Shown one piece after another: positions 18,317 to 26,448 of a DNA stretch of 64,000 nt. The stretch covers positions 248,001-312,000 of the forward strand of contig WJMJ01000059.1 of NCBI GenBank assembly GCA_014728035.1. The letters run 5' to 3'. How positions within the stretch are numbered: position 1 is the first letter of the stretch; every line of letters begins with the position of its first letter. Source of the DNA: Promethearchaeota archaeon (GTDB lineage: Archaea; Asgardarchaeota; Thorarchaeia; Thorarchaeales; Thorarchaeaceae). The notes under the pieces are model-generated. The model saw nothing but the letters and a program-made list of their open reading frames with translations. It was not told where the DNA came from and searched no databases. A program made the translations under genes and the position numbers.

Positions 18317-19686
18317 AAGTCGTCACTTGGGTTCTTCGAATTCTCTCTATCGCTGCATTCGTGTATATGGCATATCTTGTCTATAGTATTATGTCTGCTC
18401 TCGGAGTTTGGGATTGGAGTGCTCCGTACGATTACATAGTTACCGTATTTCGATTGCTATCACTAATTGTATTCTTCATATCGATAGTAGTGTTTTCAGG
18501 AATAATTGCTTCAGTGCTAGGGGCTATACCAGGCGGACTTGTTTCAGGATTGTACAATACTCTCGTGCTACGATTATGGTATCTACAACCATACCGTGTT
18601 GACGGCCCCCTAACTGATGTAAATGCCGCTTTTGCTCAGTTTCTAAATAATATCATGGACCTTGCGACCTATCTCTTTGAAACTACTTTCATCTTTCTGT
18701 ACTTCCTCTGTGCAGGTGTTGGCATTGCATTGTTTCTGCAATCTCTTGTTAGAATGGAACACAAATACGTTGCTGGAGCTTTTATTTCAATACAGGTCAT
18801 TCTTATTCTAGGTGCCTATAAGGGATTAGAAGTTATAGATATGAATCCGGTTCCAGTTGATTTTGTCACATTTATTTTTCAAAGCGCACAAATATTGGCT
18901 TTGGTGTCTTTTGCTTATCTTGAGATTAGTTATCAAATGATATACAGTTATTCTGTTGGAAAACCTGTTGAAGATCGCGAAGAAACCCTCAAAAAACAAC
19001 TTCTGGCTTTAAGAAAAGCTACCAGAAAACAGGATGCAATTGAAAGAGAGAAAATCTCGTCGAGTGGAATGAGTAGGTCTTCGGGAGCAACAGTCTTTTC
19101 TTTTGTGCGAGAGGCAATTGAGAGAAAGACAATTGGAGAACAAGATGCCTTAGAAAATTTGGATGCGATTTCTGATGTACGGCGTCTTCAGATATTTGTT
19201 GATGAGCTTCTATCTTCAGACCCTGATGCTCGTGATGAGCTTACTGCAAAAGCAGCTGCCCCCTCATCTTTCTATGTTATATCTTCAACAATAATGGGAT
19301 CTGCTATCAGATTCGTTAGTGTCCTTGCTTTATCATTTCTACTAATCAATCCTCAATTCATTATGGATTTGCTGAACCTGACCCCAGGAATACAAAATAG
19401 TGCTGAGTTGAATCAACCTGAAATAATCCTTCTGTTCCTTGTTCCGCTTATTCTACTCTTCCCCTTTGTTGCTATGGTTATCAGCTCGTTTGTGAATACT
19501 GAAGAAGAAAAAGAAGAATTAACCCCTGAAGAGAAAGAAGCAGAAAAAGAACGCAAACGTAAGCTGAAAGAATTGAAGAAAGAAGCTGAAATAGCACGAA
19601 AAGAGCGAGAAAAAGCTAAACGTGGGAAAAAGAAGGGTGAGGGTGATGAATGGGATCGAGCTCTTGAAGAAACCTACGGTGTCTAG
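18313..19686 (+). CDS. Multi-pass membrane protein with coiled-coil cytoplasmic tail
   Basis: 457 residues. It begins with TTG overlapping the DUF58 stop by four bases. Several hydrophobic segments are seen: about 8-30, 48-72, 115-140, 148-170, and after a soluble region two near 315-335 and 370-390. The middle soluble stretch (about 215-310) is charged. The final 65 residues are almost entirely Lys/Glu/Arg (EKEAEKERKRKLKELKKEAE) and should form a basic coiled coil. I do not recognise a named family. Translational coupling to DUF58 suggests a membrane partner of the MoxR system. Confidence 0.75.
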   Translation: MKVVTWVLRILSIAAFVYMAYLVYSIMSALGVWDWSAPYDYIVTVFRLLSLIVFFISIVVFSGIIASVLGAIPGGLVSGLYNTLVLRLWYLQPYRVDGPLTDVNAAFAQFLNNIMDLATYLFETTFIFLYFLCAGVGIALFLQSLVRMEHKYVAGAFISIQVILILGAYKGLEVIDMNPVPVDFVTFIFQSAQILALVSFAYLEISYQMIYSYSVGKPVEDREETLKKQLLALRKATRKQDAIEREKISSSGMSRSSGATVFSFVREAIERKTIGEQDALENLDAISDVRRLQIFVDELLSSDPDARDELTAKAAAPSSFYVISSTIMGSAIRFVSVLALSFLLINPQFIMDLLNLTPGIQNSAELNQPEIILLFLVPLILLFPFVAMVISSFVNTEEEKEELTPEEKEAEKERKRKLKELKKEAEIARKEREKAKRGKKKGEGDEWDRALEETYGV

Positions 19687-19697
19687 GGGATGGCATA

Positions 19698-20675
19698 GTG
19701 ACTGAAGACGCAGTTATAGTTTCTCATGGAGATTTGGATGGAATCACATCTGGTGCGATTGCTCTCTGTGTTTTTCCAAGTGCCCACTTTTATTTTTCGA
19801 AACCTTCTCAGATTGCTAACGATCTGTATCGAATTGCCAAATACAGACCTTCTGTTGTTTCTGTTAGTGATATAGCTGTGAATGCAAAAAGATTTGATAC
19901 TCTACTAAGAGCATTAGATAGATTTCCCACTTCTACCAAAATTCACTGGATTGATCACCATCCAATTAAGAGCAGTATGAAAAAGGAGCTTTCACAAAGA
20001 GTAGATGTTTTCCATGAAATTGGTCCTTGCGCTGCAGAACTGGTTTATCGTCGTTTTCAATCCAGTTTGACTGACCATGCAGCCCGTCTTGCATTATATG
20101 GGGCGATTGGCGATTACTGTGATAATACTCCCTTTGTAAAAGACCATCTGGAAGACTACGATAAACGGACATTGTATCTTGAAGCAGGAATTCTTGTTCA
20201 GGCACTTCAAGAAATAGATTATAGAAATGCATCAAAAGATTTGGTGCGGGAGCTCTCATTAGGTATTGAACCAAGCTCGATGAATGATATTGTTGCCTTA
20301 GCTATCAAAGCCACAAGAATCGAGCATGAAGTATTCAGATATGTGACGGCTAATTCAAGAAAAATAGGTCCGATTGGATACGTTCTAGACATTCCAATTA
20401 GTGGTTATCGTGGGAAGAGCGCGAAATTCTCCGCATTTGCAACCGACTCGCAAATTGGTATAAGTGCACGTTCTTCAAATGATGAAATTGACATGTCCAT
20501 TAGAAGAAGAAGATCCACAATAGATCTCAATAGTGCTCTTGATAATGTTCTATCCGATATTCCAAATGCGCAGGGTGGAGGCCATCCAGCCGCTGCGGGT
20601 GCGTCTATGGATAAATCTGACTTTCCAAAGTTTCTTCAAACGCTATCTGAATATGTTGACAAATTCTCTAAATGA
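19698..20675 (+). CDS. DHH/DHHA1-family phosphoesterase
   Basis: A 325-residue protein starting with GTG after AGGGGATGG. The N-terminal DHH domain has SHGDLDGITSG (residues 9-19) and WIDHHPI (near 84), plus a GAIGDYCDN segment; these supply the manganese ligands. The C-terminal DHHA1 motif is GGGHPAAAGA (near 294). This is the RecJ/NrnA-like superfamily, acting on short oligonucleotides, cyclic dinucleotides or pyrophosphate-type substrates. It is 11 bases behind the surface-protein operon, so it may be co-transcribed though probably unrelated in role. It converges with the OPT-like gene with eight bases of overlap. Confidence 0.85.
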   Translation: MTEDAVIVSHGDLDGITSGAIALCVFPSAHFYFSKPSQIANDLYRIAKYRPSVVSVSDIAVNAKRFDTLLRALDRFPTSTKIHWIDHHPIKSSMKKELSQRVDVFHEIGPCAAELVYRRFQSSLTDHAARLALYGAIGDYCDNTPFVKDHLEDYDKRTLYLEAGILVQALQEIDYRNASKDLVRELSLGIEPSSMNDIVALAIKATRIEHEVFRYVTANSRKIGPIGYVLDIPISGYRGKSAKFSAFATDSQIGISARSSNDEIDMSIRRRRSTIDLNSALDNVLSDIPNAQGGGHPAAAGASMDKSDFPKFLQTLSEYVDKFSK

Positions 20676-22881
20676 GTAGTATCATTGCGTTCCACATTAC
20701 CCAAATTACTGTAACGATAGCCTCTCCCGCTACAATTCCACTCATTATCCTGTTTGTCTTTTCTTGTTTTGCACTACATGTAGCTAAATCCACAGTTTCA
20801 GATTCTTCCTTCTTTTGTTTTTCAATTCTATATTGGATAAGCCCACCAAGCAACATAGTAACAGTTGTGGCCGGTGGCACAAGAAGTCCTACAGCAAGGC
20901 TGATTGAACTGAGATTCTTATTATTCAGATACCTCCCCATCATAAATCCTGATATTCCAAACGAGATTAAATATACGAAGCTCAAAAGGGGATGAACTCC
21001 TGGAAACTGACCTATTCCTGGCAGTTGGAAGTTCGTTAGTCCAGTAAGACTTGTTACAAGAAATCCAAATAGTTGAGCAGCAGGACTAGGAAATTCTGTT
21101 CCACCAAAACCATAAGAATCGAAGATGAAAAATGTAATCCAAGATCCAACAATCGTGCCTAATATAGCTCCAATAAAGACTGCTTTTAGTATGTCTCTTC
21201 CACGCACACCAGTAAGCCTTCCTAGTTTTAGATGGACCAAGACTGCAATTGCAGCGTCTTGAAGCGCACCTAACATTGACATGAAGGTTGTAATCGCTTG
21301 AAATGTGACTCTGAAGAAGAGTATAGCTGGAATCGCCATCATGTCGGAGATATATCCTGCTAACATGCCTGTTTCACTAATTGCACGTGCAGTGAAATAT
21401 GCAGAAACCATTGCTACAGGAGTTCCTAGAATGAAGAGGAGCCAGTGGATCTGGAGATTTGAAAAAGGGGTAATTATTGAGAATATTATTATCCCCACAA
21501 TGATAAAGATTGATAATGAAACGAATGCCACCCAAGGAGGTAGTTGCCCCCTTCTACTTCGCAAATACTCTCGTGGGTTGGAAATCATTTCTTTGATTTC
21601 TGCTCGAAACATGTCAAACGAGAATAAATGCTCCTGGACTCTTGCAAGTTCTTTTACACTGCTGACCTTATGCGGACGTTCAATGATGAAGTGATGTCCT
21701 TCCGCTGAACCCCCTATCACTTGTTGTTCAGCTATTTTCTCAAAATCTTCAGGATTTATTTCATCTGCCCTTGTTGAGAGTACATCTCCAGCAATTACTG
21801 AAGCAAAAACTCCTAATGCGATATATAGTATCTCTGGTCTCCTGAGATGCTCATCATATAGAACACTTCCACTGGCCCCCTCTAAGAATATCCAGATTAG
21901 AAGTGTAAGCACACTACCTATTGCCATAATTGCTGTTCTTTTCCAGCCTACGAAATAGCCTATCCCAGCAATCAGAGGGGAATTTGACAATCCAATCCAA
22001 TCTGGAACCATACTACTTCCTGGGATTATTGGAGCAAGTGAATGTGGGATTGTAGAAATATTATTTCCGGTTGACATTTCAACAAGCTTCATTGTACCAG
22101 TCCATGTTGTTGAGCCTGCTAATCCTATAATGACCGATTTTCTTGCATTAACATCTGATCCCAGAGAAGTGATACATTGTGCTTGAGGAATGACTTGTGG
22201 CCATGGGTCATTTTCAAATCTTTCTCGAAAGGGTAGCAATAAGACCAAACCAAAAAACGCACTAACTCCCGTTACAAATACAATAAACGGATATGTGATC
22301 AAGTCAGCTGCAACTTCAGGTCGAAAGATTGCGATTGCTGGGAACGTTATCAACACGCCCAATGAAATCATACTAGACCCATTTGCAATGGTTACCACTA
22401 TTGTGTTTTCTTCAGGAGTATATTGTCCAAAAAGACTCAATACCAAGAATCCCAATAGCTCAGCCCCAACAAAATATACAATTCCAATCTTCAGTGCTAG
22501 ATAAATTCCAAGAAATGTCATCACAACACCGACAATTAATCCCGTTCCCATCGCCCTTTTAGTAAGTGGGAACTTTGGCACACTCATCAATAACCCGTAG
22601 AGCATAAGCCCTCCACATGCCATAATTACTACTTCCGAGAAAACCCCAAATACCCACATAGCTGAAAAATATAGAATAATCAAGGATAGAATGACTACAA
22701 GTCCTCTTTTTGTTATGGGGTCATTAAGTAGTGCACCATAAAGTAATCCTAGTGTACTAAGTATTGCAATCGCAATACCAATGTCAAATCTTGAGTTAGC
22801 AATAACAAATACTACATAAATCAATCCCGCCACATAGAGTCCTGCCAATAGAGTCCTTGTGGAATTAGGGACCTGATTCAT
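20668..22881 (-). CDS. OPT-type (oligopeptide transporter family) membrane protein
   Basis: A 737-residue protein of about 16 hydrophobic segments with little soluble sequence. The early KIGIVYFVGAELLGFLVLS, then EENTIVVTIANGSSMISLG and the late GATLGT-like turn AVFIGAILGTIVGSWI resemble the oligopeptide transporter (OPT) superfamily. That family moves peptides, iron-siderophore or metal-chelate compounds into the cell. A cytoplasmic loop with charged residues lies near 365-440. The ATG is preceded by GGAG eight bases upstream. Substrate unknown; the family call is moderate because the similarity is patchy by eye. Confidence 0.65.
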   Translation of the reverse strand: MNQVPNSTRTLLAGLYVAGLIYVVFVIANSRFDIGIAIAILSTLGLLYGALLNDPITKRGLVVILSLIILYFSAMWVFGVFSEVVIMACGGLMLYGLLMSVPKFPLTKRAMGTGLIVGVVMTFLGIYLALKIGIVYFVGAELLGFLVLSLFGQYTPEENTIVVTIANGSSMISLGVLITFPAIAIFRPEVAADLITYPFIVFVTGVSAFFGLVLLLPFRERFENDPWPQVIPQAQCITSLGSDVNARKSVIIGLAGSTTWTGTMKLVEMSTGNNISTIPHSLAPIIPGSSMVPDWIGLSNSPLIAGIGYFVGWKRTAIMAIGSVLTLLIWIFLEGASGSVLYDEHLRRPEILYIALGVFASVIAGDVLSTRADEINPEDFEKIAEQQVIGGSAEGHHFIIERPHKVSSVKELARVQEHLFSFDMFRAEIKEMISNPREYLRSRRGQLPPWVAFVSLSIFIIVGIIIFSIITPFSNLQIHWLLFILGTPVAMVSAYFTARAISETGMLAGYISDMMAIPAILFFRVTFQAITTFMSMLGALQDAAIAVLVHLKLGRLTGVRGRDILKAVFIGAILGTIVGSWITFFIFDSYGFGGTEFPSPAAQLFGFLVTSLTGLTNFQLPGIGQFPGVHPLLSFVYLISFGISGFMMGRYLNNKNLSSISLAVGLLVPPATTVTMLLGGLIQYRIEKQKKEESETVDLATCSAKQEKTNRIMSGIVAGEAIVTVIWVMWNAMILLI

Positions 22882-22941
22882 CTTGACTTCTCCAAATTAT
22901 TTGTAATAATTTATAATTGATAGCAGATGTTGAATGGATAT

Positions 22942-23250
22942 TTATTGTTTATGAACTGATTTGACGATAGATAGCACTTCGCCTGCACTCATTCCAAATA
23001 TTTGTAGTATCTTCTCTCTTGAACGATGCCCTCTAACAAGGAGAATCTCACTTGACGAACGGCCAAGAAGTTTTGAAAGACGTTTTACTAACTCGGTATT
23101 TGCTTTACCCTCTCTTGCAGCAGACTTGAGATTAATTACAATCCATTTTTGTTCTATTTCTGCAACTAGATTCTCTTCTCTTGATTTTGGTTTTACAACC
23201 ACACGTAAGAAACAGCCTTGGTCAGAATCCCATGTTATACTATCTTTCAT
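22942..23250 (-). CDS. DUF167/YggU family protein
   Basis: A 102-residue protein with the compact DUF167 layout: LRVVVKPKSREENL at the start, then INLKSAAREGKANTELVKRLSKLL, then ILLVRGHRSREKIL. The AxxxGKANxxLxxxLA pattern is the family signature. Family members are small alpha/beta proteins of unknown biochemical function, present in bacteria, archaea and eukaryotes. The gene stands alone between the OPT-like gene and the profilin promoter. Confidence 0.9.
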   Translation of the reverse strand: MKDSITWDSDQGCFLRVVVKPKSREENLVAEIEQKWIVINLKSAAREGKANTELVKRLSKLLGRSSSEILLVRGHRSREKILQIFGMSAGEVLSIVKSVHKQ

Positions 23251-23291
23251 GATGGTGATTAGAGAAACATCCTATTTGAGTATGTTTGGAT

Positions 23292-23301
23292 GTATATAAT
23301 G
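23292..23301 (+). promoter_or_regulatory. TATA box for the profilin genes
   Basis: GTATATAATG lies 89 bases before the first profilin start. The expected transcription start is near 23325, giving a leader of about 65 bases with GGGGTGA near its end. Confidence 0.6.
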
Positions 23302-23389
23302 AAAAGGGGGGAGCTATTCGGAATTGTTTTTTATGTTCCTGACATATAGGATTACTTAGACCGTATTTCAAAGACGGGGTGAAATGAAA

Positions 23390-23770
23390 ATGAGCGACCC
23401 AGTAATGGATGCATATACTCAAGCATACGAGGCATCTGGTCAGATGGTCCAAGCGTTTGGAGTCATCACGACAGGTGGACAGGTACTATGGCAAAGCGAT
23501 AACTGGGACCTTACTGCTGATGCCCAATCCCTAGCCGGTGCTGTTGGAAAGGGTGTTGCCAGTGTTACACAAAATGAGGTCAAATATAGTACCATTCGAT
23601 CAAGCCCAGAGAGCCTAGTTGCTCGAAGTGTTTCTGGAAATGGAACTCTAGTACTTGCCAAGATTGAAGATGGGAAGTTTGTGATTGCATGGGCTTCTCC
23701 TGATGCGGCTCCTGACGGCGTCTATGTAGATGTTGATCGTGCCGCAAAAGCACTGAAAGGCAAGGTTTAG
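23390..23770 (+). CDS. Asgard-type profilin homologue 1
   Basis: 126 residues, starting at the ATG that follows GGTGA by seven bases. An N-terminal helix (VMDAYTQAYEASGQM) is followed by GVITTGGQVLWQSDNWDL, then EVKYSTIRSSPESLVARS, a glycine turn, LVLAKIEDGKFVIAWASPDA, and a last helix (VDRAAKAL). The order matches profilin: an IxGxDGxVW strand, a KYxxIR strand, gly-turn, two strands and a C-terminal helix. It fits what I recall of Asgard profilins, which regulate the archaeal actin homologue. The main alternative is a roadblock/LC7 fold, but the KYSTIR segment favours profilin. It is followed by a paralogue in the same orientation. Confidence 0.8.
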   Translation: MSDPVMDAYTQAYEASGQMVQAFGVITTGGQVLWQSDNWDLTADAQSLAGAVGKGVASVTQNEVKYSTIRSSPESLVARSVSGNGTLVLAKIEDGKFVIAWASPDAAPDGVYVDVDRAAKALKGKV

Positions 23771-23787
23771 TTGAATATATTCGGAAC

Positions 23788-23818
23788 AGGACATGGGCCA
23801 GGAAATATGCCCTGTCCT
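23788..23818 (+). terminator. Hairpin between the two profilin genes
   Basis: AGGACA-t-GGGC pairs with GCCC-TGTCCT (ten base pairs, one bulged T) around a ten-base loop. It is followed shortly by GGTTTTTG. It could end or attenuate transcription between the paralogues. Confidence 0.5.
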
Positions 23819-23852
23819 CTCCAAGGTTTTTGATTCGTTGGTGAATTGGATA

Positions 23853-24227
23853 ATGGATGATATAATAAATCAAGAATGGCAGTATCTCTATTCATACAAT
23901 CCTAAGATTAAGGCATTTTGTGTCTGTAAAGGCTCTGAAGTCATTTGGCAGACATCTAATTGGGATCTTGTTTCAGATGCGCCAACAATAATACGTGCTC
24001 CACGTGAAAGTGCTCAAAAAGTTGTGGTAAATGGAGTAACGTATAATCGTGTAGACTCAAATGCTGAACGCTATATTGCATCAGCAACTGGAGATCAGGG
24101 TCATCTAATTGTGGCTCTAATTGAACTTGATAATTGGGCGATAGCTTGGGCAACTTCTGATGCTGTTCCTGAGCTGGCAGGTATTGATCTGGCTTATTCC
24201 GCAATACAACTTGTTGGAAATCTATAG
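23853..24227 (+). CDS. Asgard-type profilin homologue 2
   Basis: 124 residues from the ATG at 23853, which has GGTGA eight bases upstream; the open frame extends 20 codons further but without a ribosome-binding site. It aligns end to end with the previous gene: AFCVCKGSEVIWQTSNWDL, VTYNRVDSNAERYIASAT, LIVALIELDNWAIAWATSDA and a closing helix. Identity by eye is moderate, so this is an old duplication. Trp and Asp in the WxxxNWDL strand are conserved in both. It presumably binds actin or lipid like other profilins, perhaps with different specificity. Confidence 0.75.
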   Translation: MDDIINQEWQYLYSYNPKIKAFCVCKGSEVIWQTSNWDLVSDAPTIIRAPRESAQKVVVNGVTYNRVDSNAERYIASATGDQGHLIVALIELDNWAIAWATSDAVPELAGIDLAYSAIQLVGNL

Positions 24228-24303
24228 AATCTTTACTCAACTTTCAAAAGTAATTGGTTCTATTTTCTATAAAGAGTATCAGTTAATTCAGGTCGGAAAT
24301 TGT

Positions 24304-25194
24304 ATGCGCGAAACAACCCACGATGATGTAAAAGAATTATACAAGAAAGGTATTCAGTATGAACGATTTGGCGAGCTTAATGCCGCAGAAGAGGTTCTAC
24401 AAAATGCTGTAGCAATCGATGAACAATTTTCTGATGTTTGGAACTTGCTTGGAATTGTGTATAAAAAGAAGAGAGACATTGAAAAATCTAGACATGCATT
24501 GAAAAAAGCGGGGTCTCTCGATCCAGATTGGGCTGAACCTTGGATGCATCTGGGACTATTAGAACTCGATAATCATCAATTTGAAGATGCGATTTCCGCA
24601 CTGGAAAAGTACGTTAGCTTAGGAGGGGATGATACACACGTATTGATTCGTTTAAGTAGGACGTATAGTGATAGGAACGATTGCGAATCAGTCATCAGAA
24701 TAACAAAGAAAATTTTGAAACTTGAGCCAAATAATACTGAAGCTTGGTCATTACGTGGTTTGTGTGAAAAGAAACTCTCTCTAGAAGACGAAGCCCTCGA
24801 AAGTCTGAGCAAATCCTTGGAATTGAAATCCAATCAAGTTACTGTTCTTGACGCTATAGGCGCGATTTATTATGATCGTGGAGACTTCGAGAAATCGTTA
24901 GAGTATTACGGTCCAAGTCTAGAGATTGAGCCAATTAATGTGCCAGTTCTTTTCAGATACGGTACATCTCTGTGGTTTACAGGTGATTGGCAGAGGGCCT
25001 TGGACTATTTGCAAAAATATGTAGAATTATCTCCAGATGATGCAAAAGGATGGAATAATCTTGGTGTGGCATATCGAGAAAAGGGGGAAGTGAAACGAGC
25101 TTTGGAGTGTTTTAAGAGAGCTATAAATCTAGCTCCAAATATGGAAACCGCACAAAGTAATCTTGATATGGGCACCAAACATGCGCTTCCGTAG
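24304..25194 (+). CDS. TPR-repeat protein
   Basis: 296 residues, almost entirely tetratricopeptide repeats of about 34 residues (about eight), for example AWSLRGLCEKKLSLEDEALE and GWNNLGVAYREKGEVKRALE. No other domain, signal peptide or membrane segment is seen. The ATG at 24304 follows AGGTCGG; the frame is open further upstream but overlaps profilin 2. It lies 76 bases behind profilin 2 in the same direction and may be in the same transcript, which could mean a scaffold linked to the actin/profilin system; that is inference. Confidence 0.85.
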   Translation: MRETTHDDVKELYKKGIQYERFGELNAAEEVLQNAVAIDEQFSDVWNLLGIVYKKKRDIEKSRHALKKAGSLDPDWAEPWMHLGLLELDNHQFEDAISALEKYVSLGGDDTHVLIRLSRTYSDRNDCESVIRITKKILKLEPNNTEAWSLRGLCEKKLSLEDEALESLSKSLELKSNQVTVLDAIGAIYYDRGDFEKSLEYYGPSLEIEPINVPVLFRYGTSLWFTGDWQRALDYLQKYVELSPDDAKGWNNLGVAYREKGEVKRALECFKRAINLAPNMETAQSNLDMGTKHALP

Positions 25195-25198
25195 CCTG

Positions 25199-25954
25199 TT
25201 ATCCAAATATTATCTCGCGCATTCTTTGTTGAATCTCTTGAAACTCTGATAACCCACTAGCTCGAAGTCTTACTAACCAATCATACAGCTTTAGAGCTTT
25301 TTCGTCTGCAACATCTCCCTTTACCATTTTGATGATTGGTCTTCTATTATCAAAATAGATTTCATCGGTTTTGACTAATAGTTCTACAAGTTCGCTCTCT
25401 TTCTCTTCAGAGAGTTTAATTCCGAATACTTTTTCCAATCTTTCAATACTGGCCTTTGCGCTCTTGACTATTTCTGCCCTTTTCTGTGTGCTGTGAACTG
25501 TGACAACAAACCCTTTTGCAGTTCTTCGATAATAGTGTGTTGTACGTTTTCCAGTTTCAACCTTACCGTATTCTATGATATATCCCGCATCGATTAATTT
25601 TGGTAAATGATGATAGACCTGATTCTTGGTAATCTCTTCTACTCCTTCAAGGACCTCAGACTGATTCACAATCTCTACTACCGATAAGGCATATCGTTGT
25701 ATTTTTTTCACTCTGATAATTCGTTCCCCAGTTTCTTCATTGAACTCCTCTGTGGTTTGAGTGTCTTCTTTTCCTTTTCGTAGGATTTTAATGATACTCA
25801 ATCTTACTGGATCATCCAGCATTTGTGCTCGCTCGTCATCTTGCACAAATTCAATCTCTTTCATCTCCTTTTTTCCTTCTTCAGTAAGTTCAATTTCCTT
25901 TAGTGTGTCTGTGAGATTATCACTCATTGTTTGATCTTCCATATTCCTTTTCAC
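25199..25954 (-). CDS. ArsR-like winged-helix transcriptional regulator
   Basis: Up to 251 residues. A charged N-terminal helix leads into a winged helix-turn-helix: DDPVRLSIIKILRKGKED, then ITKNQVYHHLPKLIDAGYII and the wing YGKVETGKRTTHYYRRT. Helical C-terminal residues (about 150-250) look like a dimerisation or sensor domain. The start is unclear: GTG at 25954, ATG at 25942 and ATG at 25927 are all in frame, and none has ideal spacing. It faces three micro-ORFs across an intergenic region with three copies of a GTTTGTNNNRCAAAC-type palindrome, so it is probably an autoregulated repressor of that divergent unit. Confidence 0.85.
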   Translation of the reverse strand: MKRNMEDQTMSDNLTDTLKEIELTEEGKKEMKEIEFVQDDERAQMLDDPVRLSIIKILRKGKEDTQTTEEFNEETGERIIRVKKIQRYALSVVEIVNQSEVLEGVEEITKNQVYHHLPKLIDAGYIIEYGKVETGKRTTHYYRRTAKGFVVTVHSTQKRAEIVKSAKASIERLEKVFGIKLSEEKESELVELLVKTDEIYFDNRRPIIKMVKGDVADEKALKLYDWLVRLRASGLSEFQEIQQRMREIIFG

Positions 25955-25984
25955 ACATACATCTTATGATTTTCCATATTAAAG

Positions 25985-25999
25985 TTTTGTTAACCAAAC
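25985..25999. promoter_or_regulatory. Operator-like site 1
   Basis: TTTTGTTAACCAAAC matches the GTTTGTNNNRCAAAC pattern at 13 of 15 positions. It lies about 20-30 bases downstream of a minus-strand TATA-like AATTATAAAG (26017-26026), so at the expected regulator transcription start. Confidence 0.55.
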
Positions 26000-26029
26000 C
26001 ATTTTTAGACAAATACTTTATAATTTTTA

Positions 26030-26044
26030 GTTTGTAAAGCAAAC
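26030..26044. promoter_or_regulatory. Operator-like site 2
   Basis: GTTTGTAAAGCAAAC has GTTTG/CAAAC arms. It lies between the two divergent TATA elements, next to the plus-strand TTTATATTG at 26047. Confidence 0.6.
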
Positions 26045-26081
26045 CTTTATATTGATTTGAGTATACACTATAATTGTAAGA

Positions 26082-26100
26082 TGGTTTGTTTTACAAACCA
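26082..26100. promoter_or_regulatory. Operator-like site 3
   Basis: TGGTTTGT-TTT-ACAAACCA is a perfect 8+8 inverted repeat. It falls at the expected transcription start for the micro-ORFs, just before their AGGTGAT ribosome-binding site. Confidence 0.65.
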
Positions 26101-26112
26101 AGGTGATTAACA

Positions 26113-26214
26113 ATGGCAGAAACAAAACAACAAGACTGCGATACCAAGAAGGAAATCCACGCAAAGGCCCCAAAGGCATTGGCGTTGTATCATGCATATA
26201 AATATCGGAGGTAA
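26113..26214 (+). CDS. Micro-ORF 1 (33 aa)
   Basis: ATG five bases after AGGTGAT. It encodes 33 residues rich in Lys and Gln that end in ALYHAYKYRR. Its last codons, CGGAGG followed by TAA, are at the same time the ribosome-binding site for the next ORF. No known family is recognised. A peptide product is plausible from the ribosome-binding site, the coupling and the regulated promoter, but is unproven. Confidence 0.5.
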   Translation: MAETKQQDCDTKKEIHAKAPKALALYHAYKYRR

Positions 26215-26219
26215 ATCTA

Positions 26220-26306
26220 ATGGCTCAAGAGAAAAATAAGACTGATAGAAAGATTCGAAGAGACATTTCGACTAAAGCAATCGGTTACTCATATCAATAC
26301 AGGTAG
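26220..26306 (+). CDS. Micro-ORF 2 (28 aa)
   Basis: ATG six bases after an ideal GGAGGT. It encodes 28 residues, highly basic (KIRRDISTKA), ending in IGYSYQYR. The tail resembles that of micro-ORF 1 (K-A-[LI], spaced tyrosines, final YR), suggesting related peptides. The stop is directly followed by the ATG of micro-ORF 3. Confidence 0.5.
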   Translation: MAQEKNKTDRKIRRDISTKAIGYSYQYR

Positions 26307-26432
26307 ATGAAGATGACAATTAGTCAAGATTCCCATAGATCTGGTTTGAGTGAGCCTTGCCAGCAATCTGTTGAAAAACAGAATTGTCGAAATCTCAATT
26401 GTGATGAAGTGCTCATGCTGGAATGCACATGA
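26307..26432 (+). CDS. Micro-ORF 3 (41 aa, four cysteines)
   Basis: Starts immediately after the previous stop; an internal ATG at 26313 is better spaced from AGGTAG. It encodes up to 41 residues with four cysteines (18, 27, 32 and 40 from the first Met) and no tyrosine, unlike its neighbours. It ends inside a terminator-like hairpin. It could be a metal-binding peptide or a non-coding 3-prime region; I cannot decide. Confidence 0.4.
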   Translation: MKMTISQDSHRSGLSEPCQQSVEKQNCRNLNCDEVLMLECT

Positions 26433-26448
26433 GCACTCACCATTTATT
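26409..26448 (+). terminator. Hairpin terminator after the micro-ORFs
   Basis: GTGCTCATG (26409-26417) and CATGAGCAC (26428-26436) form a perfect 9-bp stem with a ten-base loop. ATTTATTTTTT follows within 10 bases. It may also serve the convergent methylase. Confidence 0.65.

Noticed and set aside
23390..24227. Roadblock/LC7 proteins instead of profilins
   Set aside because: The KYxxIR strand and order of strands fit profilin better, though a profile search would be decisive.
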